In this document: one piece after another, positions 8,804 through 19,198 of the stretch
Layout of the letters: each line of letters begins with the position of its first letter
How positions within the stretch are numbered: the stretch's first letter is position 1
Source of the DNA: an uncultured Bacteroidota bacterium
Lineage (GTDB): Bacteria > Bacteroidota > Bacteroidia > Bacteroidales > P3
NCBI GenBank assembly: GCA_902788805.1
Contig: CADALO010000001.1
Coordinates: 1 to 64,000, forward strand
Reading direction: 5' to 3'
DNA: 64,000 nucleotides
The notes under the pieces: model-generated
Database searches by the model: none
What the model saw: only the letters and a program-made list of their open reading frames with translations
Told to the model about the DNA's origin: nothing
Made by a program: the position numbers and the translations under genes

Positions 8804-10261
8804 TTACAATATATTGTCCATAAACAGACCTATGTTGTTTAGTATGGGGCAGGCGAGCGAACTCTTGATGCTGATTCGCAGTGATTTGGTGGTCGTTTTG
8901 GGTGTTAAAATTATGCGTTTGTAGCCTATGGTTGTACCCTCTGCAAGTCGGCACCACCGTCCGTCAGTCTCTTGATACTCAATCTCGAACGCGGCTATGC
9001 GCTGTCCTAAAGGAATATACTCCTGAAGCATAATGCGGTTGAAGGTGACAGGCTGGTTGAACGATAGCGTCAGGACTGGGGTGAGGATACTGTCGTCCAC
9101 AGCCCAGTAGGTATCGTAGTCGCCGTCGGTTAAATTATGGGGACTGAACTCCTTGCAACGTTTACCGCCCCTTGTGTGGCTGGCGGTGATCTGAACTGAT
9201 TTGGCCATATCGGTGCTGAAAATGCTGTCCAATGCAGCGCGGAACTCCAGCAGTCGCACTGAATCCTCGGCCGATATCAGTCCTCGACTGTCGGGCGGCA
9301 CATTTAGCAGCAGCAGCGAGTTGCGACCCACACTGCTGTAGTAGATGCGCAGCAGCTCGGCAACACTCTTCGGATGCTCGTCGGCGTGCCAGAACCAGCC
9401 CGGGCGTATGCTGACGTCGGTTTCGGCGGGTACCCACTTGGCACCTCGCAGATTGCCGTGGTTCAGGGTGTCGATGGGGGGTGAACCGGCACCGGGCGCA
9501 TAGCCATCGGTGTTGAGGGTTGACCAGCAGGTCTCGCCGGCCTCGCCGTTTTCGTTGCCGACCCAGCGGCATCCGGGACCTATATCGCTGAAGATTAGTG
9601 CTTCTGGCTGCAGGCGGGCTACGGTGCCATTGAATAACTGCCAGTCGTAGGTTTGTTTTTTTCCGTTCGGACCTTCACCGTTGGCACCGTCAAACCATTG
9701 CTCGAAAATATGTCGCTTCCCATCATAGCCAACGGTGCCGTATCGCGAAAGCACCTCTTCCAGCGTCATCCTGAATGTCTCGTTATACTGCGGAGTGCCG
9801 TAAGTCGGTGCGTTGCGATCCCACGGCGAGATGTATACGCCCATTGCAACGCCTGCTTCAGTGCAGGCGTCGCTCAATTCTTGCAGAACATCGCCTTTCC
9901 CGTTACGCCAGGTGCTTTGTGCTACTGTGTGAGCACTTTGCTTGCTGGGCCACAGGCAGAAACCGTCGTGATGTTTGGCAGTTAAAATGATGCCGCCCAT
10001 ACCGGCACGCTGTGCTATGTCTGCCCACTGTCGACAATCGAGGGCAGTCGGGTTGAATAGTTCTTCGGCTTCAGTACCGTCACCCCATTCTGCGCCGGTG
10101 AAAGTATTGGGTCCAAAATGACAGAACATATTTATCTCCATACGCTGCCACGCCACCTGCTGCGGTGTCGGACAGGCTCCGTAGGGTGCCGGCGGCGACA
10201 CTTTGCTGCAGGCTATTATTGCCGACAATGATATAAAAGCCAGTATTTTCGGTAATTTCAT
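8804..10261 (-). CDS. Alpha-L-fucosidase, GH29, lipoprotein
   Basis: 485 residues. A lipobox (LSAIIAC, Cys18) marks it as a lipoprotein of the periplasm or cell surface. The catalytic domain covers about residues 30-345 with hallmarks of family GH29: FCHFGPNTFTGAEWGDG, TAKHHDGFCLWPS, and the nucleophile Asp191 in EQWFDGANG. A C-terminal beta-sandwich follows (about 355-485, F5/8-type, with DGDYDTYWAVDD). It releases L-fucose from glycans such as mucin or plant xyloglucan; the W-F-D-G form resembles the more linkage-specific GH29-B group. A -7 box (TAAATTTG, 10289-10296 minus) lies 27 bases upstream. It probably leads the operon with the DUF5686 gene. Confidence 0.92.
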   Translation of the reverse strand: MKLPKILAFISLSAIIACSKVSPPAPYGACPTPQQVAWQRMEINMFCHFGPNTFTGAEWGDGTEAEELFNPTALDCRQWADIAQRAGMGGIILTAKHHDGFCLWPSKQSAHTVAQSTWRNGKGDVLQELSDACTEAGVAMGVYISPWDRNAPTYGTPQYNETFRMTLEEVLSRYGTVGYDGKRHIFEQWFDGANGEGPNGKKQTYDWQLFNGTVARLQPEALIFSDIGPGCRWVGNENGEAGETCWSTLNTDGYAPGAGSPPIDTLNHGNLRGAKWVPAETDVSIRPGWFWHADEHPKSVAELLRIYYSSVGRNSLLLLNVPPDSRGLISAEDSVRLLEFRAALDSIFSTDMAKSVQITASHTRGGKRCKEFSPHNLTDGDYDTYWAVDDSILTPVLTLSFNQPVTFNRIMLQEYIPLGQRIAAFEIEYQETDGRWCRLAEGTTIGYKRIILTPKTTTKSLRISIKSSLACPILNNIGLFMDNIL

Positions 10262-10288
10262 CCTTTTTTTTTATAAGAAAATCGGATG

Positions 10289-10296
10289 CAAATTTA
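10289..10296 (-). promoter_or_regulatory. Putative -7 box of the fucosidase operon
   Basis: TAAATTTG on the minus strand matches TAnnTTTG. No good -33 TTTG lies at 19-20 bases, so this is tentative. Confidence 0.35.
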
Positions 10297-10324
10297 CGAA
10301 AAAAAACTGAAGGATGCAGTATTC

Positions 10325-13300
10325 TTATTTTACAATCAGTTTCTTTGTCATAGGAGCGTTGTTCCCCGATATGACACGCACAAAGTATGCTCCAGTTGTG
10401 AGCCCCTTGATGTCGATACGTTTTTCGCAGTCGACAGAGCATTCTATGCTCTCTTTTATAATCTCTCGACCTCTCAAATCCATTACCAAGAAACATACGT
10501 CGCCATTGATGCCTGTAACGGAGACTGTTATGACATCTTTGGCTGGATTCGGATAGATTCTCAACTGGGAATTTAAAGTTGTATAAATATTTTCAATGTC
10601 GCCGGAATCTTCTACAACTTGGAACTGGGCGATAATGGTGGTGTCGCTTGTCACAAATAGATTCCTCGGGTTGGTGGTATTGCCGTCGTTCCATTCCGTG
10701 AAACTGTAGCCTGTATTCGGTGTGGCGGTCAATGTAGCTATGTCACCATAGTAATATATGCCACCGCCTGTCACAGAACCGCTGGCAGGAGGCTCGGATG
10801 TGGCGCTGACGGTATATCTTTTGGGCGCAAATGAGGCAACGACAGCCAAGGAAGTGTCATCCTCTCCGCAGATGGAACGGAGACGAACCGCATAATTTGA
10901 AGTGGGGTTTAGTCCTGAGAAGGTGTAGCCCATCGTGTGGACAATCACGGATGTGGTGTCAAGAATGACTTCCCACTCGCTCTCATCGCCGCCGGGTGAC
11001 CACGAAAGTACAAGGTTGTCGGCATAACGCTCGCCTCTCACATACCACGGTGAGGGACAGGTGTTTTGACGGATGTTTACATTGTCAACGGCTGCTGGCG
11101 ACTGGTTATAGGTGTTGTCGTCGTTGTGCCACATAAACACCCAGTCGTAGTATCCTGGCGTTGTTATCGAGAATGTTCCCATCTTGTACTGCCAACTGTT
11201 GGATTGATTGAGCTCTATGGAGCCATCCAGAGCTATGCCACCCTCTGGAACTGACAAGGCATTGTCAAATCCATTGCTCTCGCCTGGAGTATAGATTCTG
11301 TCAGCTGGCACAAGAGCAGCACGAAGATAATCGTTCGAGGCTTCGCCGTTGCATCTCCAGTCGAAGCTGTATGCATATTCGCCTGCGGTGTCGAAACGGA
11401 AAGTCCTAACGGCAAAAACCGTCGATGACGTTCCACCATAGTGGTTGTTACTGCCGTCGTCGGTGATGTATAGAGAACCTCCTGGATTGCCAGCGGCGTT
11501 GCCCACCGTCCATCGATTGCTCTCGGTGCCGTTACACAGCGCCCATCCGCCCGCGCTCCCATCGTCAAAACTCTCGCCGTATGGCACAACCGTCGGCGTG
11601 GTCATAAGGGTGGTGGCCGTCAGGTGACGTGCAACGACAGAATCGAAACAGTCGGGATAGACGTAAATATGGTATAACGTACCTGAGTCGAGTCCGGTCA
11701 TCGTGTATAACCTGTCGGTGACAAGTGTCGAAGCGGCCGCTCCCGTTCCCGGAACGAAATCTACAGTATCATACTCCACATACCAGAATATATCCGCACG
11801 GCTCGAGTCGCTCCACGCAATGCTGATGCTTTCCGTTCCCCTGTCCACGCAATGCAGCCCCTCGGCAGGCGCACACGGCATCTCCTCCAGCACGATGTCG
11901 TCGATATATGGCCGGTTTACCGGAGACTGGAAAGGAGCCTTGAATGTAATGTGGCCGTGGGGGCCTCGGTAGCCGGCCATCCTCACCGTATGGTGTGAAT
12001 AGTCGCCAAGAGATTCGATACGGACGGTATCCATAGCAACGAATGAATTGGTGTCATTGGGGTCGCTCATCACACCAACCACTATGAATGAGTTATAGTA
12101 AAAATGGGCAGTGCGCAGCCAGAAGGAGACCTGAAGACCCCTCGCAGGATAAAGGACGGAGTCGGTAAGAGGCATTATGGCATATTGGTCGGAACACATA
12201 ATGGGATAGTTAGCAGTGTGGAATCGCATAGCGTTGTGTCCGCTGTGGGCGTAGGTTGAGTCGTTGTGGACAAGGGGTGCTCCACTGTATTCGCCTCCTA
12301 CGCTGGTGTTATGCCTCAGCCAGCAGACAGGCAATGTGTTCGTGTTCGAATAGGTGGTATATGATGGGAGGCCAGCGACGCTTTCGAAGTCCTCGACAAA
12401 GGGCAGGCTTTCAATCGGGGCGCACTGGGTGTGGAAATGCACGGGATAGGAAGGATAGCCCTCGTGGTTGCCGCAGTTGGCAACGACCACCAGTTCGTAA
12501 TCGGTGTTGGGCATAAGTCCACCTATGGCTGCGGTGTTGTCGGAGAAGATATAGGGTGGAGTGCTTCCAATGTCGAATCCAGGCTCACCTACATAGACAA
12601 GCCACTGGTTGGGACTGGTGTTGCCATTGGTTCCACAAGGATGCAGGCCGCAATCCCAAGTGGCGAAGACGCTGTCGGCAGTGACGTGCGTCACGCGGAC
12701 ATGCTCTGGTGTGGGACAGGGTCTCGACAGCCTCAGTTCGATATTGTCTAGGTCGAAACCGTTGTTAGCCATAGTTTCGCTTTCGGGCGAAGGGGTATAG
12801 AAGACGATGTACCGGCCGCTGCCCGTGTAGTTCACGAACCGCACCGTGACAGAATGGAGCGAGGCGACGGGTTCGTCGCTGAGGTCGACGGTGTCGACAG
12901 GCACAAAGCCGGAATATGTGTAGGCTAGCGAGGGGGCGGAAACCTCCATGCTGGCCGCAGGCAAGTACCCTGAAAACCAGGTGACATCCTCGGCGACACC
13001 TACAATCAGGCGCGAGGATGGAATAGGTATAAAACCACTGCCGGGTCGCTTGATAAGGAAGTTCACCTCCAGGCTGGTGATGTCGACCGAGCCATCCAGA
13101 CGCGGCAGGGCTGCCCAACGGTAGTAATGCGGAGTGGCACCCATACTGAATCCTACGGTGTCCTCGCCGATATACGTATGTGTGGCGTGCGGCCTGCTCG
13201 AGATGTGGGATGGCACCGAGCCCCTGCGCCAGCAAGGATTGATATCTTCCTCGTAGCCATATTCGTAGCTCTCGAAGTCCTCTCTGAACGGCAGGTCGCC

Positions 13301-16300
13301 GTAGGTCAGCGGTGGGCACTCCGTCTGGATGCTCCCTGTCAGGAAGAGGCCGGTGAACCCTATGCACTCGGACGCGACGGCATAGTTGTAGAGGGTGTTG
13401 CTGGCGAGGGGATGGAAGGTGTAGAATGTATCGGTGATTCCCCGTACGGTATCGTTGCCGAGGACGGCAGTGAATCTATTGTTGCCCTCAGGGCTCCACA
13501 CAAGTGTCACCGAGGTGTCTGTACACGAGGCTCTGAGGTGCGAGATGGGGTAGCAAAGCTGGTTGGTGAGCACCACATCGTCGAGCAGCAGCTCGCGACC
13601 GTAGCTAGGTACAGAACCGCGAATGGCGATATAGTTGCCCGTGCCGCTATAGTTAGCGAAGCTGACCGTGTAGAGCACGGCGTCGAATGTGGGAGTGATG
13701 GTGTCGACGGGTATGAAATTGGCCGTGTCGCCGTCGTGGTCCATCACACCGATGACATAAGAGGCTCTTATGTCGCTGTTGCTCAATGTCCGGGCGTAGA
13801 ACATCAGGTAGAGGTCACGGATGTTGTAGGCACCCTTGTCAACCGGAGGCAGCACAACGTATAAGTTTTTATATTCGGTGGTCAGTTCCCAGTACATAGA
13901 ATTGTTGCCGTGAATGCCGCTGGTGCCGTTATTCCTGACGTAGGGGCGACCGTTGTAACTATTGTTGGAGGGAAGGTTGTTGACTCGCCTCCAACAGTTG
14001 GGGAAGGCCTCGATATAGGAGGTGGTGTGTAACTCATAGTGAGGCGTATTCTCGAAGTCATTGATGAGTGGGAGATTGCTGAGAAGATAGCAAGGGGTGT
14101 GGAACGACGATGACCAATAGCTGCTGGTGTCACCATCGCCGCAGATGGCACGAATGCTGACAGTATATACCGATTCAGCTTCAAGTCCGTGAATATTTAA
14201 TACGGTGTCGGTGATATAGTAAATGCTGTCGCCTATGGTGAGTTCCCACGCCGTCTCGCTCCCACCTCTTGCCCAGTAGACGGTGGCACTGTCGGTGGTG
14301 ACGTCGCGGAACCGGATATTGTCCACACGACGGCACATCGGCTCATAGCTGATTGTGATGTCGTCGATGGTGGCAGTCCAATCGGCCAATGAGGGACGGT
14401 TGGCCCGGATGGCGATATACTGCCCGTTGCCGTTGTAGTTCTCGAACGAGACTTCATACCTGTCCCATACGCGAATGGCGGGGTCGATAAAGACGGAGTC
14501 TACCGTCTGGAAGGTGTTGATGTCGTTTGGATTGGTCATCACACCCACAAGGAGTATTGGGTCGTCATTACGTGTCGACGACCTCGCCCAGAAGTTGAGA
14601 TACAAAGCGTTGATTTGGTCCATATTGGTATCTACCTGAGGAAGGACAATGGCCTGGTAGTTGCAGTAATACATACTTGCAGAGACACCGAAGCCAAGTC
14701 CCCGGGTACCCGTGTGGGCGCCGGATGAGATGACGGGGTGGCCGTTGTAGGTGGTGGCGTCGTTGAGGTGGTGCCAACAATGTATGTCGGCAGGCACCCT
14801 GTTGCTGCCGGTAGGCAAACCCTCAAAACCATAATGGAAGGGGATGCTGAGGGGTATGCAAGGTGTGGTGATGGTGACCGACGATGATACAAGTGTGTCG
14901 GTGCAGTTGGCCGTCACACGGTACTCATAGATAGACCCCGGTTCCAGTTCGGCAATAGAGAAGAAATGTTCGGTGGCTGTAGTACCGACTGCGACATTGA
15001 CCCACTCGCCGGTATCGGTTGGATTGACAAGGCGGTAGTCGACATCCCACGACTCTTCCTGATAGCCGGGAATCCATAAAAGCTTGACTATGCCCGTAGC
15101 GCTCGTATCGACAAGTGTGATTGGAGGAATGCAGGTGGCCCTGCCTGTGCAATATACATCTTGGCCTCCGGTGATGAGGCGTGTGTTGCTGCGCTTATCG
15201 AGGTCGAAAGTGCCCAACCCGTATGACACATTGCGATTGGGTCGGGCGGCCCAGCGGGTCATAATACTTTCGGGCAACAACTGCTGGCGGAATGAACGTG
15301 GCGTAGGGACAGCCACACCGGTGTTTTTAGTAATTACCACACACAGGTTACTGACACCGTCATATTCGAAGGACCCTTGGTTGAATGGGATGTAGTTCCA
15401 GCCTTCGGTGGTAAAACTAAGAGTGCCGGTGAATAACGGCTGTCCTCCGACGATAAGGTTAGGGTTGGTGACACCCGACAAATCGGTGTTTGGGCTGTGA
15501 TACAGATAGATTTCGCAGTTGCCGATTTGGTATGGCTGATTGTCGGCATAGTCGAAGCCGATGCCGGTCAGCGTTGTCGGGCCTGTGACGGGTATCTCCG
15601 ACGCCAGGAAAAGATGCTGCACTATTGAAAACGGAGCAGCAGCGTAGACAGGATACATAGTGCTGGTCTCTGTCCCGGGGATGCCCAGTACGAGGGTGTC
15701 TACTGCCCGAGCGATGGTATCCCAGCTGATGCAAGGCAGTTCTTGGGTCCTGAATACAATAGTGTCTGCTTCGCCATTCAAACCGTTGCATTCGGCCGCG
15801 ACCGACACCCAATAGGAGCTGTCGGCGGCAAGTCCGGTCAGCAGAAGTTCCGGGACGGTGGTGACTATAGTGGTGAGTGTGGTATCAACGACATTGCGGT
15901 AGTTGACGGTGAAGCTTGTGGGAGTACCGAATTCGGTATTGAAATTCCACGTGAGGCGGGCTGCGGAGGCTGTGGTTTGTGCGTGTATCTCGGCGATTGG
16001 CGGGCAGAGGTTGGGTATCTCTTCGAGAATGACGTCATCGATGACGAACATATTGGACGACTCCGACTTGAAGGCGATATGGCCGTGAGGACCGTCGTAA
16101 TTGGCAAATCCTATCGTGAAACGCTCAAAGAGCATAGAGCCGGAGATTGTGACGTTCCTTATCGGCACAAAGGTGCTGGTGTCTCTGGGGTCGCTCATCA
16201 CCCCCACGGTGACATACGCTGTGCGCCCTGAGTTGTTGACGCGGAGGCTCTTAGTCCAGAACGACACCTGCAAGGTGTTCAGCGGATATATGAAATTATC

Positions 16301-18229
16301 TATAAGCGGCATAATGGCGTATTGGTTCCCAGCGCTGAACAGCATCGAGTTGATACCGCTGTGCACATACGACTGGTCGGAGTAGACAATGTACGCATTA
16401 TCGGTGTAGACAATAGGGCCTCCGCTGGTGTTTGCGGGGTAGCCGGTATTGTAGTACTGCCAGCAGCGAGGCAGATTGTTGACCCTCGAATAAAAGCCGT
16501 CGATTCCGTTGACGCCGTCGAAATCCTCTGCCCAAGGCAGTATGACTATTGGAGTGCATAGTGTGTGGAACCGCACGGGATAGGAGGGGTCGCTGAGGCC
16601 GTCGCCGCAGTCGGCCGCCACAATGAGTTCGTAGTCGGTGTCGGGGTTGAGGCTGTCGATGGTTATACTGTTGCCGTAGATATAAAGCGGAGAGAAGGTG
16701 CTGATGTCGGCTCCCGGTGTTCCGAGAAGGACGATGCTGCTGTCGGCGCCGGCCACGCTATCCCATACGGCAGAGACTGTGTTGTGGGTAAGATGGGTTA
16801 CGCCGACGTGCTGTGGCGTAGGACAGGGATTGGCGACTTTGAGCGTGACATTGTCGATGAGGAAGCTGTTGTAGATTGAGGACGGGATGCTGTCGGGGAG
16901 CTGTGGGGCGAGGAAGGCGATGTATTTGCCGCTGTCGGTATAGTTTTCAAACCTGACGGCGACGGGGTGAATGGAGTTGGGCGGCTCGTTGCTGATGTCT
17001 ATGGTGTCGACGGGGACGAATGTCTGTAAACCGGATTGTTCGAAGGCCAGGATGTCGGAGACGACGCCAACGACGAGACGGCTTATGGTGGAGGTCTGTG
17101 TGCTGCGGATGATGAGGAAGTCGAGTTCGAGATTGGAGACATCGACGGAGTTGTCGACCCGCTGCAGGGCGGCCCATTCGTAGACTGCGTTCGAGGAACC
17201 CATACTGAGACCCACCGTGTCATTGTCGACCACGCAATTGGCGGGGTTTGGGTAGTTGACATCCGGTCGCGAGTCACCTTTATGCCAGCAAGGGCTGATG
17301 TCCCAGACGTGGTAGCCGTAAGAGTAGGCCTCGAAGTCTTCGGTATAGGGCAGGTCGTCGTAGGCGAGCGGGTGGCATTCGGTCCGGATGGTGCCTGTCA
17401 GCCAGGGGCTGGTCTCTCCATTGCATTGGGCAGCTACAGCATATTGGTACACTGTGTTTTCGGTTAGACCGGAAAAGGTGTAGAAGGTGTCGGTAATTCC
17501 AGCGACTGTATTGTTGTTCAGTACGATGGCGAAACTGGTGCCTCCGTTGGCTTCCCAGCACAACGATAGCTCGTTGTGAGAGGCGATGGCTGTCAGGTTG
17601 GCAGGGGGTTCGCACCATTGGTCGGTAAGGTAGACATCATCAAGCACTGCACTGAATGTCGACGGAACACGCGGACAGCGGATGGCGATATATTTGCCTG
17701 TGCCGCTGTAGTTGTGGAAGCTGACGGAATGGAGGGTGGCGGTGTTGGTCAGATAGACGGTGTCGACGGGGACGAAGGAGGAGGTGTCGGTGTATTGTTC
17801 CATCACACCGACGATAAACATCGGGAAGGGAGCTGAAAGACGTGAGGATTTGGCGTAGAAGGAGAGATGGAGGTCGGATATGGAGTTGTATACGTTCGAG
17901 TCGACAGGCGGCAGCACGGCATATTCATTCAAGGGGCGGTTGTTGTAGTTGGAATGAGAGAAGACCATACTTTTATTGCCATTGATAACATATTCGATCT
18001 CGTTGCTGATGTATGGATAATAGATGCTTGAGGTGCCGTCGTTGATGCGAATCCAGCAGACAGGGAAAGCGTCGTAGCGAGAGGTACCGCCTATCGAGTA
18101 ATGGGGCTCGTTCTCGAAATCATTGTAATAAGGGAGTGCGTTGATGGGCTGACACTCTTCTTGCGACGATGAGACCAACGGCATCATTATCATTGCAAGC
18201 ATCAGGAGATTTTGGAATAGTGTCTTCAT
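10325..18229 (-). CDS. Giant T9SS-secreted adhesin with repeated choice-of-anchor J and fibronectin III-like modules
   Basis: 2634 residues. Signal peptide (MKTLFQNLLMLAMIMMPLVSSSQ), then about seven copies of a jelly-roll module that begins with LPY-x-x-DFE-like motifs and contains a C-W motif, VGVM, VPVDT and Y-I-A-I-R (choice-of-anchor J / cleaved-adhesin type). These alternate with short fibronectin III-like domains (TDTFYTFSGL). Near the C-terminus there is an InlB-B-like repeat (FTEWNDGNTTNPRNLF) and a type IX sorting domain (LRIYPNPAKDVITV to the terminal KKLIVK). It is exported by the T9SS and anchored at the surface, probably binding glycans or other cells. The first and second halves are clearly duplicates of a three-module block. 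Confidence 0.88.
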   Translation of the reverse strand: MKTLFQNLLMLAMIMMPLVSSSQEECQPINALPYYNDFENEPHYSIGGTSRYDAFPVCWIRINDGTSSIYYPYISNEIEYVINGNKSMVFSHSNYNNRPLNEYAVLPPVDSNVYNSISDLHLSFYAKSSRLSAPFPMFIVGVMEQYTDTSSFVPVDTVYLTNTATLHSVSFHNYSGTGKYIAIRCPRVPSTFSAVLDDVYLTDQWCEPPANLTAIASHNELSLCWEANGGTSFAIVLNNNTVAGITDTFYTFSGLTENTVYQYAVAAQCNGETSPWLTGTIRTECHPLAYDDLPYTEDFEAYSYGYHVWDISPCWHKGDSRPDVNYPNPANCVVDNDTVGLSMGSSNAVYEWAALQRVDNSVDVSNLELDFLIIRSTQTSTISRLVVGVVSDILAFEQSGLQTFVPVDTIDISNEPPNSIHPVAVRFENYTDSGKYIAFLAPQLPDSIPSSIYNSFLIDNVTLKVANPCPTPQHVGVTHLTHNTVSAVWDSVAGADSSIVLLGTPGADISTFSPLYIYGNSITIDSLNPDTDYELIVAADCGDGLSDPSYPVRFHTLCTPIVILPWAEDFDGVNGIDGFYSRVNNLPRCWQYYNTGYPANTSGGPIVYTDNAYIVYSDQSYVHSGINSMLFSAGNQYAIMPLIDNFIYPLNTLQVSFWTKSLRVNNSGRTAYVTVGVMSDPRDTSTFVPIRNVTISGSMLFERFTIGFANYDGPHGHIAFKSESSNMFVIDDVILEEIPNLCPPIAEIHAQTTASAARLTWNFNTEFGTPTSFTVNYRNVVDTTLTTIVTTVPELLLTGLAADSSYWVSVAAECNGLNGEADTIVFRTQELPCISWDTIARAVDTLVLGIPGTETSTMYPVYAAAPFSIVQHLFLASEIPVTGPTTLTGIGFDYADNQPYQIGNCEIYLYHSPNTDLSGVTNPNLIVGGQPLFTGTLSFTTEGWNYIPFNQGSFEYDGVSNLCVVITKNTGVAVPTPRSFRQQLLPESIMTRWAARPNRNVSYGLGTFDLDKRSNTRLITGGQDVYCTGRATCIPPITLVDTSATGIVKLLWIPGYQEESWDVDYRLVNPTDTGEWVNVAVGTTATEHFFSIAELEPGSIYEYRVTANCTDTLVSSSVTITTPCIPLSIPFHYGFEGLPTGSNRVPADIHCWHHLNDATTYNGHPVISSGAHTGTRGLGFGVSASMYYCNYQAIVLPQVDTNMDQINALYLNFWARSSTRNDDPILLVGVMTNPNDINTFQTVDSVFIDPAIRVWDRYEVSFENYNGNGQYIAIRANRPSLADWTATIDDITISYEPMCRRVDNIRFRDVTTDSATVYWARGGSETAWELTIGDSIYYITDTVLNIHGLEAESVYTVSIRAICGDGDTSSYWSSSFHTPCYLLSNLPLINDFENTPHYELHTTSYIEAFPNCWRRVNNLPSNNSYNGRPYVRNNGTSGIHGNNSMYWELTTEYKNLYVVLPPVDKGAYNIRDLYLMFYARTLSNSDIRASYVIGVMDHDGDTANFIPVDTITPTFDAVLYTVSFANYSGTGNYIAIRGSVPSYGRELLLDDVVLTNQLCYPISHLRASCTDTSVTLVWSPEGNNRFTAVLGNDTVRGITDTFYTFHPLASNTLYNYAVASECIGFTGLFLTGSIQTECPPLTYGDLPFREDFESYEYGYEEDINPCWRRGSVPSHISSRPHATHTYIGEDTVGFSMGATPHYYRWAALPRLDGSVDITSLEVNFLIKRPGSGFIPIPSSRLIVGVAEDVTWFSGYLPAASMEVSAPSLAYTYSGFVPVDTVDLSDEPVASLHSVTVRFVNYTGSGRYIVFYTPSPESETMANNGFDLDNIELRLSRPCPTPEHVRVTHVTADSVFATWDCGLHPCGTNGNTSPNQWLVYVGEPGFDIGSTPPYIFSDNTAAIGGLMPNTDYELVVVANCGNHEGYPSYPVHFHTQCAPIESLPFVEDFESVAGLPSYTTYSNTNTLPVCWLRHNTSVGGEYSGAPLVHNDSTYAHSGHNAMRFHTANYPIMCSDQYAIMPLTDSVLYPARGLQVSFWLRTAHFYYNSFIVVGVMSDPNDTNSFVAMDTVRIESLGDYSHHTVRMAGYRGPHGHITFKAPFQSPVNRPYIDDIVLEEMPCAPAEGLHCVDRGTESISIAWSDSSRADIFWYVEYDTVDFVPGTGAAASTLVTDRLYTMTGLDSGTLYHIYVYPDCFDSVVARHLTATTLMTTPTVVPYGESFDDGSAGGWALCNGTESNRWTVGNAAGNPGGSLYITDDGSNNHYGGTSSTVFAVRTFRFDTAGEYAYSFDWRCNGEASNDYLRAALVPADRIYTPGESNGFDNALSVPEGGIALDGSIELNQSNSWQYKMGTFSITTPGYYDWVFMWHNDDNTYNQSPAAVDNVNIRQNTCPSPWYVRGERYADNLVLSWSPGGDESEWEVILDTTSVIVHTMGYTFSGLNPTSNYAVRLRSICGEDDTSLAVVASFAPKRYTVSATSEPPASGSVTGGGIYYYGDIATLTATPNTGYSFTEWNDGNTTNPRNLFVTSDTTIIAQFQVVEDSGDIENIYTTLNSQLRIYPNPAKDVITVSVTGINGDVCFLVMDLRGREIIKESIECSVDCEKRIDIKGLTTGAYFVRVISGNNAPMTKKLIVK

Positions 18230-18751
18230 TGTCCTTTGGAATTTGTTCGAAAATGATTATGTGATAAAGTAATTATATGTGCTTCAATATGTTGTGTGGG
18301 AGTGGTAATCGGATGTCCAATATTCAATTTGCAAAGATACAAACATTATTTCAATTATAAATTATTATCAAGTAAAAATATCTCCAACATCGAAAAAAAA
18401 CTGCCGAGAGAAAAGCAATCATCAGATTATGGAGTAGTATCAAATAATAAACAGCTCGTCCCTCCTTGATTTTTCTTCATACAAAAAACTTATCATAGTT
18501 TAACCAAATTTCACCAATATAACATTTGGTAAAAGTTAAATAAGAATTTAGGTAGAACTTGATAGGAAGATGATATGGATAATCAGTAAGTTATGAAGGC
18601 GGAAAAAAGGATATTTTTTGTGTTTTTTCAACTTTTTTGTTCGAATTCTACAACTGTTTTGTTTGTCAGTCAGATAATGATGTTTGTAATGCTGTAGTGC
18701 TTTGATTCGCGATTTGTTTGTATATTTGCAGATACAAAACATATTTTGATT
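18230..18751. other. Divergent intergenic region, AT-rich, with two -7 boxes and a dispersed repeat
   Basis: 522 bases between the giant adhesin and bcp. It holds a minus-strand TATCTTTG (18332-18339), 103 bases before the adhesin start, and a plus-strand TATATTTG (18721-18728), 23 bases before the bcp ATG. The segment 18491-18577 is a diverged copy of 1433-1507, with 11-base phased units. I see no gene or RNA here. Confidence 0.5.
18491..18577. repeat. Second copy of the 11-base-unit noncoding element
   Basis: It starts TATCATAGTTTA like 1433-1444 and continues through units related to TTTGGTAAAA, AATTTAGGTAG and AGGAAGATG in the same 11-base phase and order as 1453-1507. It has a short insertion after the start. 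The surrounding 21-bp inverted repeats of the first copy are not present. Confidence 0.5.
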
Positions 18752-19195
18752 ATGCTAACAAAAGGTACAAAAGCCCCTTATTTTGAGGGTATTGACGAAA
18801 ATGGTGACACAGTGAAGCTGACCGATTTCGCCGGCAGCAAACTTGTGCTTTATTTCTATCCCAAGGACAGCACTCCCGGATGTACAGCCGAGGCCTGTGA
18901 CCTTAGGGACAACTATGATCGTTTCATAGCTTTAGGGTACAATGTTTTGGGTGTCAGTCGCGACAGCGCTGCTTCGCATCAGCGTTTCATCGCCAAGTAC
19001 AATCTGCCGTTCCACCTCATTGCCGATACCGATCTTACGATTCTTAAGGCATACGAGGCGTGGGGCGAAAAGAAAATGTATGGCAAAGTGACGGAGGGAA
19101 CGCTGCGTACCACTTACGTGATTGACGAGCAGGGTGTTATCGTTGATGCCATTGGCAGGGTAGACACCAAGAATCACACGGCGCAAATACTTTAA
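18752..19195 (+). CDS. bcp: Thioredoxin-dependent thiol peroxidase (Bcp-type peroxiredoxin)
   Basis: 147 residues from the ATG at 18752; an in-frame TTG six bases upstream is less likely. The fold and motifs are those of the Bcp/PrxQ group: FYPKDSTPGCTAEACDLRD with peroxidatic Cys44 and resolving Cys49 five residues later, then GVSRDS and FHLIADTD. It reduces H2O2 and organic hydroperoxides in the cytoplasm with electrons from thioredoxin, which suits an oxygen-sensitive anaerobe. A TATATTTG -7 box lies at 18721-18728. The stop codon is only three bases from the stop of the convergent phosphoethanolamine transferase gene. Confidence 0.95.
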   Translation: MLTKGTKAPYFEGIDENGDTVKLTDFAGSKLVLYFYPKDSTPGCTAEACDLRDNYDRFIALGYNVLGVSRDSAASHQRFIAKYNLPFHLIADTDLTILKAYEAWGEKKMYGKVTEGTLRTTYVIDEQGVIVDAIGRVDTKNHTAQIL

Positions 19196-19198
19196 TTT

